Shown here piece by piece: positions 1 to 7,884 of a stretch of 42,347 nt of DNA (its first letter is position 1; every line of letters begins with the position of its first letter). This DNA is from JAJPXC01 sp964562375 (GTDB lineage: Bacteria > Bacteroidota > Bacteroidia > Bacteroidales > Muribaculaceae): NCBI GenBank assembly GCA_964562375.1, contig CAZLSW010000024.1:1-42347 (forward strand), given 5' to 3'. A program made the position numbers and the translations under genes. The notes below the pieces were generated by a model. That model was not told the origin of the DNA. It saw only the letters and a list, made by a program, of their open reading frames with translations, and ran no database searches.

Positions 1-350
1 GCGGGGGGGGTGGGGGGGAAGGGGGGGGGGGGGGGGCCGGGGGGGGGCACGGTAGCGGGGGGGGGGGGGGGGGGCTGGGGCCGTCGCGGTGCACCGTGGC
101 TCGAGGGAGGATGGGGTTTGAGGCCGCCGCGGCCTGCTGTGGGGCGCGGTGGCTCGAGGGAGGATGGGGGTTGGGGGCCGTCGCGGGGCACCGTGGCTCG
201 AGGGAGGATGGGGGGCTGGGGGCCGTCGCGGGGCACCGTGGCTCGAGGGGGGATGGGGGTTGGGGGCCACCGCGGCAAACCGCGGGGTACTGTGATGCTT
301 AGGAGGGGGCCCCAGCGGCCTGCCGCGGGGCGCGGTGGCGGATTGTTTTA
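1..350. repeat. G-rich degenerate tandem repeat, no gene
   Basis: The first 75 bases are almost pure G on the plus strand. From about 71 to 290 there are four degenerate copies of a unit carrying GGCTCGAGGG followed by a G-rich tract; the GGCTCG core sits at 98, 151, 195 and 240, so the spacing is 53, 44 and 45 bases. The open frames here encode only Gly/Arg/Trp low-complexity sequence, so I do not call a gene. The block ends abruptly at about 345, where AT-rich promoter DNA begins. Long G runs could form G-quadruplexes, or could be a poorly resolved contig edge. Confidence 0.7.
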
Positions 351-377
351 GAAAAATATTTTTGTAATTTTTTGATT

Positions 378-394
378 TTTGTAATTATTACAAA
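378..394. promoter_or_regulatory. PerR/Fur-like operator palindrome
   Basis: TTTGTAATTATTACAAA is a perfect 17-bp palindrome (8-bp arms around one central base). It is very close to the known Bacillus PerR box TTATAATNATTATAA. It overlaps the likely -33 element and the spacer of the promoter just upstream of a PerR-type gene, which fits autorepression. Binding itself is inferred. Confidence 0.65.
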
Positions 395-411
395 TTATTT
401 TGCTATCTTTG
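378..411 (+). promoter_or_regulatory. Promoter of perR-rubrerythrin pair
   Basis: A Bacteroidetes-type -7 box TATCTTTG lies at 404-411 and a TTTG at 378-381, with a 22-base spacer that is slightly long. The start codon follows 28 bases after the -7 box. The operator palindrome covers the -33 box and half of the spacer. Confidence 0.6.
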
Positions 412-438
412 TGGCCGAAAGCAATAAACGCGTGAGAT

Positions 439-867
439 ATGGACATGAGATTACTCGCCAAGCAAAAGCTAGAAAGCCGGGGCATTAGGCCGTCGGTGCA
501 GCGGTTGCGTATTTTGGAGTATCTTCTCGACCACAACACGCATCCGTCGGTTGAGGAGGTGTATGGGGCGCTCGCGGGCGAAATCCCTACCCTGAGCCGG
601 ACGACGGTCTACAACACCTTGCGGATGCTCTCCGAAGCGGGGCTGGCCCAGATGATCACCATCGACGAGCGTCATGTGTGCTATGACGGCCACCTTCACG
701 ATCATTGTCATTTTTACTGCGGGCAATGCGGGCGTATCTTCGACATCGAGTGGCCAGTGCCGTCGTTGGCCACCCCCAGAGCCGAGGAGATTCCTGGGGT
801 GGGACGGATCGACCAAGTGCAATTTTACTATAAAGGCTTGTGCGCCGAGTGCGCCAAGCGGCTGTGA
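439..867 (+). CDS. perR: PerR-type Fur-family transcriptional repressor
   Basis: A 142-residue Fur-family regulator, the usual length. Residues 1-80 form the winged-helix DNA-binding domain, with the recognition helix near TLSRTTVYNTL at 51-61. The regulatory metal site can be lined up with Bacillus PerR: H35, D83, H89, H91 and D102. Asp at the last position is the PerR form, where Fur has Glu. Structural zinc is expected at C94/C97 and C135/C138. PerR senses peroxide by metal-catalysed histidine oxidation. The next gene, 50 bases downstream, is rubrerythrin, a classic PerR target, and a PerR-box-like palindrome lies in the promoter. Fur is possible, but the metal ligands and neighbour favour PerR. 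Confidence 0.85.
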   Translation: MDMRLLAKQKLESRGIRPSVQRLRILEYLLDHNTHPSVEEVYGALAGEIPTLSRTTVYNTLRMLSEAGLAQMITIDERHVCYDGHLHDHCHFYCGQCGRIFDIEWPVPSLATPRAEEIPGVGRIDQVQFYYKGLCAECAKRL

Positions 868-917
868 ATCAACAAGGAATAATTCATCAACATTTTAAAC
901 AGGTAAAACAGAGAATC

Positions 918-1568
918 ATGAAAAAGCGTTTCGTATGTACCGTGTGCGGTTACGTGCACGAGGGGACAGAGGCCCCCGAGAAGTGCCCCAAATGCAAAGT
1001 GGGAGCTGACAAGTTTCGCGAGGACGGCTACGTGCTGAACGGCACCAAGACCGAGAAGAACCTTCAGGAGGCGTTCGCCGGCGAGTCGATGGCTCGCAAT
1101 AAATACACTTATTTTGCCTCGAAGGCCAAGAAGGACGGTTTCGTGCAGATGGCAGCCATTTTTGAGGAGACCGCCAACAACGAGAAGGAGCACGCCAAGA
1201 TGTGGTACAAGCTGCTCAACGGCGGCAGTATATCGGACACTGAGCACAATCTTGAAGCCGCGGCCGACGGCGAGAACTACGAGTGGACCGACATGTACGA
1301 CCGCATGGCCCGAGAGGCTCGGGAGGAGGGCTTTGAGGAGATCGCCCGCAAATTCGAGGGCGTGGCCGCGATCGAGCGCGAGCACGAGGAGCGTTACCGC
1401 AAGTTGTTGAAAAACCTGCGCGACCGCAAGGTGTTCAGCAAGGACGGCGAGGCTGTATGGCAGTGTGCCAACTGCGGCCACATCGTCATCGGCATCCAGG
1501 CCCCGGAGGTATGCCCTGTGTGCGACCATCCTCAAGCTTATTTCCAGGTGCGAGCCGAGAATTACTAA
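918..1568 (+). CDS. Rubrerythrin with a rubredoxin domain at each end
   Basis: A 216-residue cytoplasmic peroxidase. I start at 918 (MKKRF) because the open frame upstream of it has no homology and overlaps the regulator. Residues 1-35 are a rubredoxin-like iron site (C7, C10, C23, C26). Residues 45-170 are a ferritin-like diiron domain with two ExxH helices (EETANNEKEH and EGVAAIEREHEE). A second four-cysteine rubredoxin site is at C183, C186, C199 and C202. Classic rubrerythrin has only the C-terminal rubredoxin, and reverse rubrerythrin only the N-terminal one; this protein has both. It should reduce hydrogen peroxide with electrons passed through the rubredoxin centres. It is probably co-transcribed with the PerR gene. 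Confidence 0.92.
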   Translation: MKKRFVCTVCGYVHEGTEAPEKCPKCKVGADKFREDGYVLNGTKTEKNLQEAFAGESMARNKYTYFASKAKKDGFVQMAAIFEETANNEKEHAKMWYKLLNGGSISDTEHNLEAAADGENYEWTDMYDRMAREAREEGFEEIARKFEGVAAIEREHEERYRKLLKNLRDRKVFSKDGEAVWQCANCGHIVIGIQAPEVCPVCDHPQAYFQVRAENY

Positions 1569-1584
1569 ACGACAGTTGAATCAG

Positions 1585-1614
1585 AAAGGGCCACGTTTTC
1601 GCGTGGCCCTTTTC
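1585..1614. terminator. Intrinsic terminator after rubrerythrin
   Basis: AAAGGGCCACG and CGTGGCCCTTTT form a GC-rich stem with a short loop and flanking A and T runs, 17 bases after the rubrerythrin stop. It is symmetrical enough to work in both directions. Confidence 0.85.
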
Positions 1615-1637
1615 TTGTGTCCTTTAGCTCCAGGCAC

Positions 1638-1701
1638 AAAAAAATTGATTGTCTCTCGACAACCAATCTTAGTTAACCTTAAATCTAATACCATGAAAAA
1701 C
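1638..1701 (-). ncRNA. Candidate small RNA of about 64 nt
   Basis: On the minus strand a strong promoter (1708-1738) points at an intrinsic terminator. The terminator stem pairs 1644-1653 with 1658-1667 (10 pairs, one G-U) around a GAGA tetraloop, and is followed by seven U (plus-strand A at 1638-1644). The transcript would start near 1701 and end at about 1638. It contains no open frame of note. The unit is independent: it lies between the convergent ends of rubrerythrin and the helicase gene. Family unknown to me; it could be a conserved Bacteroidales sRNA. Confidence 0.6.
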
Positions 1702-1707
1702 ACGCCA

Positions 1708-1738
1708 CAAAGGTACGGGGTTTTTCGTTAATGGCAAA
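1708..1738 (-). promoter_or_regulatory. Promoter of the candidate small RNA
   Basis: On the minus strand, TTTG (plus 1735-1738) and TACCTTTG (plus 1708-1715) are separated by exactly 19 bases, a full match to the Bacteroidetes primary-sigma promoter. An inverted repeat TTAACTTAA/TTAAGTTAA (1765-1773 and 1796-1804) sits just upstream and may be an operator. Confidence 0.7.
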
Positions 1739-1932
1739 TTATTTGGAGAAAAAATTGCTTGATTTTAACTTAATTTCACGTCAAATTGCTAATGGTTAAG
1801 TTAAATCGGTTGCAACGAGCCGAATTGTGCCGTTTTAGCGACATTTTGCCATCGACGAGACGTGTTTACGGTATTTAGCACCGAAAACCAGCATTAACAT
1901 CCATTAACAACACGCCATGGGCCGAGCAAACA
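1739..1932. other. Rest of the 1569-1932 intergenic region
   Basis: Between the small-RNA promoter and the helicase stop codon I see AT-rich DNA with the TTAACTTAA/TTAAGTTAA inverted repeat, and no coding signal. There is no obvious terminator for the helicase gene. Confidence 0.5.
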
Positions 1933-3261
1933 TTAGAGTTCGCTGACGCGGACGCGCTGGTTTTTGAGGCGGTGGGGCTGGAGGGCCGCAACCAGACTCA
2001 TCACTTTGGAGCGGGGGACGGCGGCAAGGGAGCAGTGGTCCTTGACGGTGATGACACCAACCTCATCCGGCGCAAGTTGGCCTTTGTGGATGAGGTATCC
2101 TGCGATGTCACCTCGGGAGATTTTCTCGCGCCGGCCGGCGTTGAAGTAGAGTGTGGTCCAGGGGGTGGTACCGTTTGGCACGGTGGCGACGGGGAGGTTG
2201 GCCACCGATCGGTAGGAGATTCCGTCGTCGATCCATTGGGGACGCTCGTCTTTGTCGGAGGTGATTATATAAATCTCTCCTGATGCCCCTTGACGCGCGG
2301 TGCGACCGTTACGGTGGGTGAAAGTTTCGGGCTGCAGGGGGAGGTGGTAGTGGATGATATGGTCGACATTGGGGATATCGAGACCACGAGCCGCGAGGTC
2401 GGTGGCGACGAGGATTGGCGCCGAACCGTTGTTGAGACGGTCGACGGCAATTTCGCGTTGTAGCTGGTCGAGAGCGCCGTGGTATAGCGCCGCCGGGAAT
2501 CCCGCTTTAGTGAGGGCTTGGTGTACACGCTCGGCGCTTTCGCGATGGTTGACGAAGACGATAGATCGCTGATCGGCTGGAAATGACGCGAGGAGCGATT
2601 TCAGGGAGTCGAGTTTATCGGGCGACGGGCTATGCATCTCGTAGTATTCGAGGTGGCCTTGAGGGGCGACGGTGCGCTCGGTAAAATCATAGACGCGCGG
2701 GGAGCGCAACTTGAGCCAGTCGGGGACCTCCTCGAGGGGAGTGGCCGAGGTGAGGATAATGCGGTTGACGGCAGTCATTTTTCTCACCAGACGGCGCATT
2801 TGGTCATGGAAACCGAGCTCGAGTTGCTTGTCGTATTCGTCGATGACGAGGGTTTTAACACGGGCGAGATCGACCGTGCCGCGATTGGCGTGGTCGAGCA
2901 ACCGTCCCGGGGTAGCGACGACGATAGCGGGTGAGGCCTCAAGCGAGCGAGTCTCGTCGGTCATGGAGTGTCCTCCATAGAGCGGCACTACTCGCATTGG
3001 TAGGGCCAAGGGGCGGGTGACCGCGGCAATTTGCACGACCAGCTCGCGAGATGGAGCGAGGATGACGGCCTGCGGACCCTGTGCGCCAGGCCTTAGCGAC
3101 AGCAACAGGGGGATATCGAAAGCTAAGGTTTTCCCGCTTCCGGTGGGGGCGAGGAGGATTGTTTCGCGGCCGTTATCGGCGGCGAGAGCTTCTTGCATGG
3201 GGTTGAGGTCACGGATTCCGAGGGATTTGCGCGCCCGCTGAATTATTTCGTCTTTCTTCAT
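1933..3261 (-). CDS. DEAD-box type RNA helicase with DbpA-like C-terminus
   Basis: A 442-residue superfamily 2 helicase. The Q motif region is at 18-24, Walker A APTGSGKT at 38-45, motif II at 141-144, SAT at 172-174, and motif VI HRNGRTAR at 316-323. Motif II reads DEYD instead of DEAD, and the usual HRIGR has Asn. After the two RecA lobes (about 1-345), residues 365-442 (from TTLYFNAGRREKI on) resemble the DbpA RNA-binding domain, which directs DbpA to 23S rRNA helix 92. Probable role: ATP-dependent remodelling in large-subunit assembly. A single gene, with a TATATTTG -7 box at 3282-3289 (minus) but no clear -33. The rRNA target is inference from the C-terminal domain. Confidence 0.88.
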   Translation of the reverse strand: MKKDEIIQRARKSLGIRDLNPMQEALAADNGRETILLAPTGSGKTLAFDIPLLLSLRPGAQGPQAVILAPSRELVVQIAAVTRPLALPMRVVPLYGGHSMTDETRSLEASPAIVVATPGRLLDHANRGTVDLARVKTLVIDEYDKQLELGFHDQMRRLVRKMTAVNRIILTSATPLEEVPDWLKLRSPRVYDFTERTVAPQGHLEYYEMHSPSPDKLDSLKSLLASFPADQRSIVFVNHRESAERVHQALTKAGFPAALYHGALDQLQREIAVDRLNNGSAPILVATDLAARGLDIPNVDHIIHYHLPLQPETFTHRNGRTARQGASGEIYIITSDKDERPQWIDDGISYRSVANLPVATVPNGTTPWTTLYFNAGRREKISRGDIAGYLIHKGQLAPDEVGVITVKDHCSLAAVPRSKVMSLVAALQPHRLKNQRVRVSEL

Positions 3262-3597
3262 GACTTACTTTTTTGCAGTTACAAATATAACACCCGTGAG
3301 GCGTATTTTGTCCTGAAACACTGAATTTTTACCCTGATTTAACGGGGAAGCGCCGTCAAAGCGTTAAATATTGTGAACAAAATGGAGATGTAAACGAATC
3401 GCGTGAGGATTGTAACACGGTCGTAACATTGAGGTGGTATCTTTGCGTCGTGAAGTTTTGATTGATACAAGAATTAGTTTAATGCCATATACAACCGGAG
3501 AATAACGGTTGCAAAGATAGTAATTGACAAAGAAAGGACATCATAACAAAAAAATGGGTCGCCGCGAGGCGCCCCATTTTTATTTGTAATTACCTTG
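3262..3597. other. Intergenic region with a possible plus-strand RNA
   Basis: This spacer holds the helicase promoter (minus -7 box at 3282-3289), a plus-strand TATCTTTG box at 3438-3445, a small hairpin CAACCG/CGGTTG at 3492-3511, and a two-way terminator at 3548-3585. No protein-coding frame is visible. A plus-strand transcript of roughly 130 nt between the box and the terminator is possible, but no proper -33 element was found. Confidence 0.4.
3548..3585. terminator. Intrinsic terminator after asnA, bidirectional
   Basis: ATGGGTCGCC GCGA GGCGCCCCAT forms a 10-bp stem with one mismatch and a tetraloop, with A7 before it and T5 after. It lies 12 bases past the asnA stop (minus strand) and would also stop plus-strand transcription. 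Confidence 0.8.
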
Positions 3598-4632
3598 CTA
3601 GAGGAGGTCGATGCCGGCTTGGGCGCAGGCCTTGATTTGCTCAGGGGGCCAGATTGAGGCTTGCACCTCTCCGATGTGGGCTTTCTGGAGCAGGAACATG
3701 CACAGACGGCTCTGACCGATACCCCCGCCGATGGAGTAAGGGAGCTGGCCGTCGAGAAGCATGGAATGGAATTTGAGCTTGGAGCGATCGGAGCAACCCC
3801 GCATCTCGAGCTGTTTTTTCAGCGACTCGGGAGCCACGCGTATACCCATGGAGGAGATTTCGAATGGCGCGTCAAGCACGGGATTCCAAAGGATAATGTC
3901 GCCGTTGAGGCCGGTGTAGCCGTCCTCGTTTTGAGTGATCCAGTCGTCATAGTCGGGGGCACGCCCGTCGTGGGGCTGGCCGTCGCTCAGCGGGGCGCCG
4001 ATTCCTATAACGAAGATGGCTCCGTATTTCTTGGCGGCCTCAGCCTCGCGCTCGCGGGGCGTAAGGCCCGGATATTCGTCGAGAAGCTGCTGGGAGTGGA
4101 TGAAGGTAATTTCCTCGGGCAGGTAGGGGGTGATGTGGGGGAAGAGCTTGTAGATCAGGTGCTCGGTTTCACGTAGGGCCTGATATATTTTCTTGACAGC
4201 ATCCTTGAGGTATTGGAGGTTGCGGTCCTCCTTGCGGATTGTCTGCTCCCAGTCCCACTGGTCGACGTAAAGCGAGTGGAGGTTATCGAGTTCCTCGGAA
4301 GTGCGAATGGCGTTCATGTCGGTGTAAAGGCCGAAGCCCGGGGCGATGTCGTAAGCGCCGAGCTTGGTGCGCTTCCACTTAGCGAGGGAATGCACCACCT
4401 CAGCCGGGGCGTCGCCCATATCGGCGATATTGAACTTCACAGGAGACTCAACGCCGTTGAGGTCGTCGTTAAGGCCGGTGCCTGAAAGCACGAAAAGGGG
4501 TGCGGTGACGCGGCGCAGGTTAAGCGCCGTTGCCAGTTTTTCCTGGAACGCTTCTTTAATAGTCTTGATAGCCACCTCGGTGGTCTCGGGTAAGAGTTTC
4601 TGCTTGTATTTCTTAGGAATGATTAATGCCAT
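3598..4632 (-). CDS. asnA: Aspartate--ammonia ligase (AsnA)
   Basis: A 344-residue full-length AsnA, which makes asparagine from aspartate, ammonia and ATP through aspartyl-AMP. It belongs to the class II tRNA-synthetase fold. Recognisable family blocks are the N-terminal MALIIPKKYKQKLLPETTE, the KWKRTKLG stretch, GLYTDMNAIR, LHSLYVDQWDWE, and the C-terminal LPYSIGGGIGQSRLCMFLLQ with the motif-3 arginine. It is monocistronic, with a good promoter upstream and a terminator downstream. Free ammonia is used directly, unlike glutamine-dependent AsnB. Confidence 0.97.
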   Translation of the reverse strand: MALIIPKKYKQKLLPETTEVAIKTIKEAFQEKLATALNLRRVTAPLFVLSGTGLNDDLNGVESPVKFNIADMGDAPAEVVHSLAKWKRTKLGAYDIAPGFGLYTDMNAIRTSEELDNLHSLYVDQWDWEQTIRKEDRNLQYLKDAVKKIYQALRETEHLIYKLFPHITPYLPEEITFIHSQQLLDEYPGLTPREREAEAAKKYGAIFVIGIGAPLSDGQPHDGRAPDYDDWITQNEDGYTGLNGDIILWNPVLDAPFEISSMGIRVAPESLKKQLEMRGCSDRSKLKFHSMLLDGQLPYSIGGGIGQSRLCMFLLQKAHIGEVQASIWPPEQIKACAQAGIDLL

Positions 4633-4663
4633 ATTAAAGCTGCCATTAAGTAGGATTTGGGCG

Positions 4664-4694
4664 CAAATTTACGACAATTTTCTAACATTCCAAT
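4664..4694 (-). promoter_or_regulatory. asnA promoter
   Basis: On the minus strand, ATTG (plus 4691-4694), a 19-base spacer and TAAATTTG (plus 4664-4671) match the Bacteroidetes consensus, 32 bases before the asnA start codon. Confidence 0.65.
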
Positions 4695-4804
4695 CATTTT
4701 TGCAACATTTTGTCAAAAACGATGCCAAAATAACGGTTTCAGCCCCCGAATTGTGACAAATTGGAGACAAATCGGATAAATTTCTGTTGAATTTACTAAA
4801 AATA

Positions 4805-4835
4805 TTGCAAGGCGAGCTACAAATGGTTAATTTTA
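4805..4835 (+). promoter_or_regulatory. Possible polA promoter
   Basis: TTG at 4805-4807, a 20-base spacer and TAATTTTA at 4828-4835. The last base of the -7 box is off consensus. It lies 59 bases before the polA start codon. Confidence 0.4.
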
Positions 4836-4894
4836 CGTCGGAATTGCCAGGGAATGTGTTATAACAAATAGGCAATCCCCCAAACCATCTACCC

Positions 4895-7681
4895 ATGGAC
4901 GACAAGAAATTATTCCTACTCGACGCGTACGCTCTCATCTACCGAGCATATTACGCTTTAATACGGTCCCCGCAGTTTACCACCACGGGTATCAACACGT
5001 CGGCTATCTACGGTTTCTGCAACACGCTCGATGAAATCCTGCGCAAGGAGAACCCCAGCCACATAGCGGTGTGCTTCGACCCCAAGGGAGGCGAGACGTT
5101 CCGTCACGAGGTGTACCCCGACTATAAAGCCAACCGCGACGCCCAGCCCGAAGGAATCACCGTGGCCATCCCCTATATCAAGCGTATCCTTGAGGCCTAC
5201 AACATCCCCATGATTGAACGCCGCGAATACGAGGCCGACGACATCATCGGCACCCTTTCGCGGCAAGCCGAGCGCGAGGGTTTTCTTACATATATGATGA
5301 CACCCGACAAGGACTACGGCCAACTGGTGACCGACCGCGTGCTGATGTACCGCCCATCCCTCCGCGGCCAGGATTTCGCGATACGCGGACCAAAGGAGGT
5401 GTGCGAGAAGTACAAAATAAAGGAGCCTCGCCAAGTGATCGACCTGCTGGCCCTCGAGGGCGACAAGATCGATAACATCCCGGGATGCCCGGGCATCGGA
5501 GAGGTAACGGCCCAGAAACTCATCGAGCGTTTCGGCTCGGTGGAAAACATGCTGGAGCATGTCAACGAGTTGAAAGGAGCTCAGCGACGCAACGTGGAGG
5601 AGAACGCCGACAAAATACGCTTCTCCAAGTTCCTCGCCACAATTCGCACCGACGTGCCTCTGGATATCGACCTGGAAACGTTACGCCGCAAGCCCGAGAA
5701 CGTCGATGAACTGATGAAGGTGTTCAAGGAGCTAGAGTTCAAGACCCTCGTAAAGCGTCTTCAAGCCTCTTCGGCCAAAAAAACCGATAGCCAAGGTTTA
5801 ACGCAAGCCGCTGCAACCAAATCGACCGACAGCCAGCCTTCACTGTTTGATTTCGACAACTCAGTGGAAACGCCCGACGTGCCGGTGGAAACCCTGGCCG
5901 ACGACCAGTGCGTAGCTGTGACGACGCTCGAGGAGGTAGCCGCGCTGATTGAGCGCGCATGCAAGCTTGAGAACGTGGGGTTTTCGGTGTGGCCATCTTC
6001 CGAGGAGCCGATGAAGGCCACCCTGAAAGCTGTAGCCTTCGCCATTCCAGACGACAAGTCCTACTTCATAGAATTACCCTCGGAGGGCACAGCCCGACAG
6101 GAGTTCAAGGCGGCCATCACCCCGTTGCTCACGGCACCAAGCGTGCGACTCGTCGCCCACGAGATCAAGCCAATGCTGATCGTGCTGCGCCGCGAGCTGA
6201 TGCCTATGGATTCCAACTACGGCGACACGGCGGTGGCCCACTACCTGCTTCAGCCCGAAATGAAGCACACGCTCAGCAACGTGGCCAAGGCCTACCTCAA
6301 CTATGAGACCGTCGACTATGCCGACACCGCGCGCGACCGCCGCACGCCCGACCAATGGAGCCGGGAGGAGGCTCGTGTTCGCGTGGGCGAGCAAGCAGCC
6401 GTTGCCATCAAGCTGCAGACACCCCTTCTCGACCTTCTCAAGGAGCAGGGTCTCGACAAGCTTTACCGCGAGATCGAGTTGCCGGTCATCCCCGTGCTGG
6501 CCGAGATGGAGTACACAGGCGTGAGAATCGACCCGCGCGACCTGCATGAGTTGTCGCGCCAATTGACCGAGCGGCTTCACTCGATGGAGCGCGAGGTCTA
6601 CAATCTGGCCGGGGGAGAGTTCAACCTGGGTTCGCCGTCCCAAGTGGGAGAGGTGCTGTTTGAACGCTTGAAAATCGACTCCAAAGCCAAGCGCACCAAG
6701 AAGGGAGCCTACTCCACCACCGAGGACATCCTCGAGAAATACGCGGCCACCCATCCCATCGTGGAGCTCATCCTGAAAATCAGGCGACTGCGCAAGCTTC
6801 TGGCCACCTACATCAACGCCCTGCCCGAATTGATCAACCCTGTAACCGGGAAGATACACACCACTTACAACCAAACGGTTACGGCTACCGGTCGTATCTC
6901 GTCGACCAACCCCAACCTGCAGAACATCCCTATCCGCACCGATGACGGCCGCGAGATACGACGCGCGTTCATCGCCGACCCGGGCTGCCTGATTCTGTCG
7001 GCCGACTATTCCCAAATCGAGCTGCGACTGATGGCCGACCTCAGCCACGACCCGCAGATGATTGAGGCGTTCCGATGCGGCGCCGACTTCCACCAAGCCA
7101 CCGCGGCCAAAATCTACCACCGCGAGCTCAACGAGGTAACAGCCAACGAGCGACGCAACGCCAAGACAGCCAACTTTGGCATAATCTACGGCATATCGGC
7201 GTTTGGCCTGTCGGAGCGACTGGGCATCTCCCGGGCTGAGGCTAAAGCGCTCATCGACGGTTACTTCGCCACCTATGAAGGCGTGAAACGCTATATGGAG
7301 GAAAGCATCCAGCGGGCTCGCGAGGATGGCTACGTCACCACACTCTTTGGCCGCAAGCGTTACCTGCCCGAGATCAACTCGCGCAACGCCGTAGTGCGCG
7401 GTTACGCCGAGCGCAACGCCATCAACGCCCCCCTGCAAGGCTCGGCAGCCGATATCATCAAGCGCGCGATGATCGACATCCACGCCTACATCCGCGACCA
7501 CGGGCTACGTTCCCGCATGATCATGCAGGTGCACGACGAGTTGATTTTCAACGTGGTACCAGAGGAATTGGACGAGCTGCGTGCCGTTGTCATCAACAAG
7601 ATGGAGGACGCCTACACCCAGGGAGCTGTGCCCCTGGAGGTGTCGGCCGGCGTTGGCGACAACTGGCTGGAAGCCCACTAA
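4895..7681 (+). CDS. polA: DNA polymerase I with degenerate proofreading domain
   Basis: A 928-residue PolA, full length. Residues 1-290 are the 5'-3' FEN nuclease domain (for example GGETFRHEVYPDYKANRD). Residues 335-520 are the 3'-5' exonuclease fold and 540-928 the polymerase. Polymerase motifs are intact: A with D704 (DYSQIELR), B starting at R753 (RRNAKTANFGIIYG), C as HDE at 880-882. The proofreading site is not intact. The Exo I DxE becomes S364 and W366, the Exo II Asn and Asp become E423 and M427, and the Exo III Tyr/Asp positions read as GEQAAVA. The enzyme should do Okazaki fragment processing and repair synthesis without proofreading, like Taq or Bacillus PolA. Confidence 0.96.
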   Translation: MDDKKLFLLDAYALIYRAYYALIRSPQFTTTGINTSAIYGFCNTLDEILRKENPSHIAVCFDPKGGETFRHEVYPDYKANRDAQPEGITVAIPYIKRILEAYNIPMIERREYEADDIIGTLSRQAEREGFLTYMMTPDKDYGQLVTDRVLMYRPSLRGQDFAIRGPKEVCEKYKIKEPRQVIDLLALEGDKIDNIPGCPGIGEVTAQKLIERFGSVENMLEHVNELKGAQRRNVEENADKIRFSKFLATIRTDVPLDIDLETLRRKPENVDELMKVFKELEFKTLVKRLQASSAKKTDSQGLTQAAATKSTDSQPSLFDFDNSVETPDVPVETLADDQCVAVTTLEEVAALIERACKLENVGFSVWPSSEEPMKATLKAVAFAIPDDKSYFIELPSEGTARQEFKAAITPLLTAPSVRLVAHEIKPMLIVLRRELMPMDSNYGDTAVAHYLLQPEMKHTLSNVAKAYLNYETVDYADTARDRRTPDQWSREEARVRVGEQAAVAIKLQTPLLDLLKEQGLDKLYREIELPVIPVLAEMEYTGVRIDPRDLHELSRQLTERLHSMEREVYNLAGGEFNLGSPSQVGEVLFERLKIDSKAKRTKKGAYSTTEDILEKYAATHPIVELILKIRRLRKLLATYINALPELINPVTGKIHTTYNQTVTATGRISSTNPNLQNIPIRTDDGREIRRAFIADPGCLILSADYSQIELRLMADLSHDPQMIEAFRCGADFHQATAAKIYHRELNEVTANERRNAKTANFGIIYGISAFGLSERLGISRAEAKALIDGYFATYEGVKRYMEESIQRAREDGYVTTLFGRKRYLPEINSRNAVVRGYAERNAINAPLQGSAADIIKRAMIDIHAYIRDHGLRSRMIMQVHDELIFNVVPEELDELRAVVINKMEDAYTQGAVPLEVSAGVGDNWLEAH

Positions 7682-7703
7682 ATAAGTAATTAGGTAATTA
7701 GGT

Positions 7704-7864
7704 ATTAGTGATTAGTGATTAGTGATTAAGTATGATAGCTTCGTTGATGAAAATTTTATGGTAAACGGCAGTCACTCGGCAAGTATCACACTTAATCAAT
7801 AATAACTAATCACTAACAACCTGCAACATAGGTATCATACCTAATCACTAATCACTAATCACTA
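7704..7864. repeat. Inverted-repeat spacer of TTAGTGA units, copy 1
   Basis: The left arm (7704-7737) is a run of TTAGTGA units ending in TTAAGTATGATA. The right arm (7833-7864) is its near complement, TATCATACC then TAATCAC units. A further partial arm is at 7780-7816. No coding potential. A sister element lies downstream of the next gene. Confidence 0.75.
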
Positions 7865-7884
7865 TCACTTAAAACCTATTGTAG

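Noticed and set aside
10..351. Gly/Arg/Trp-rich open frames in the G-rich start
   Set aside because: They are a by-product of the repeat composition; no start context, no homology, several frames open at once.
1693..1731. Twelve-codon frame MKNTPQRYGVFR
   Set aside because: It overlaps the minus-strand -7 box and has no promoter of its own on the plus strand; the bases are better explained by the promoter.
6074..7501. 475-residue minus-strand frame
   Set aside because: It lies opposite the polA coding strand; codon bias of polA creates it, and its sequence has no domain.
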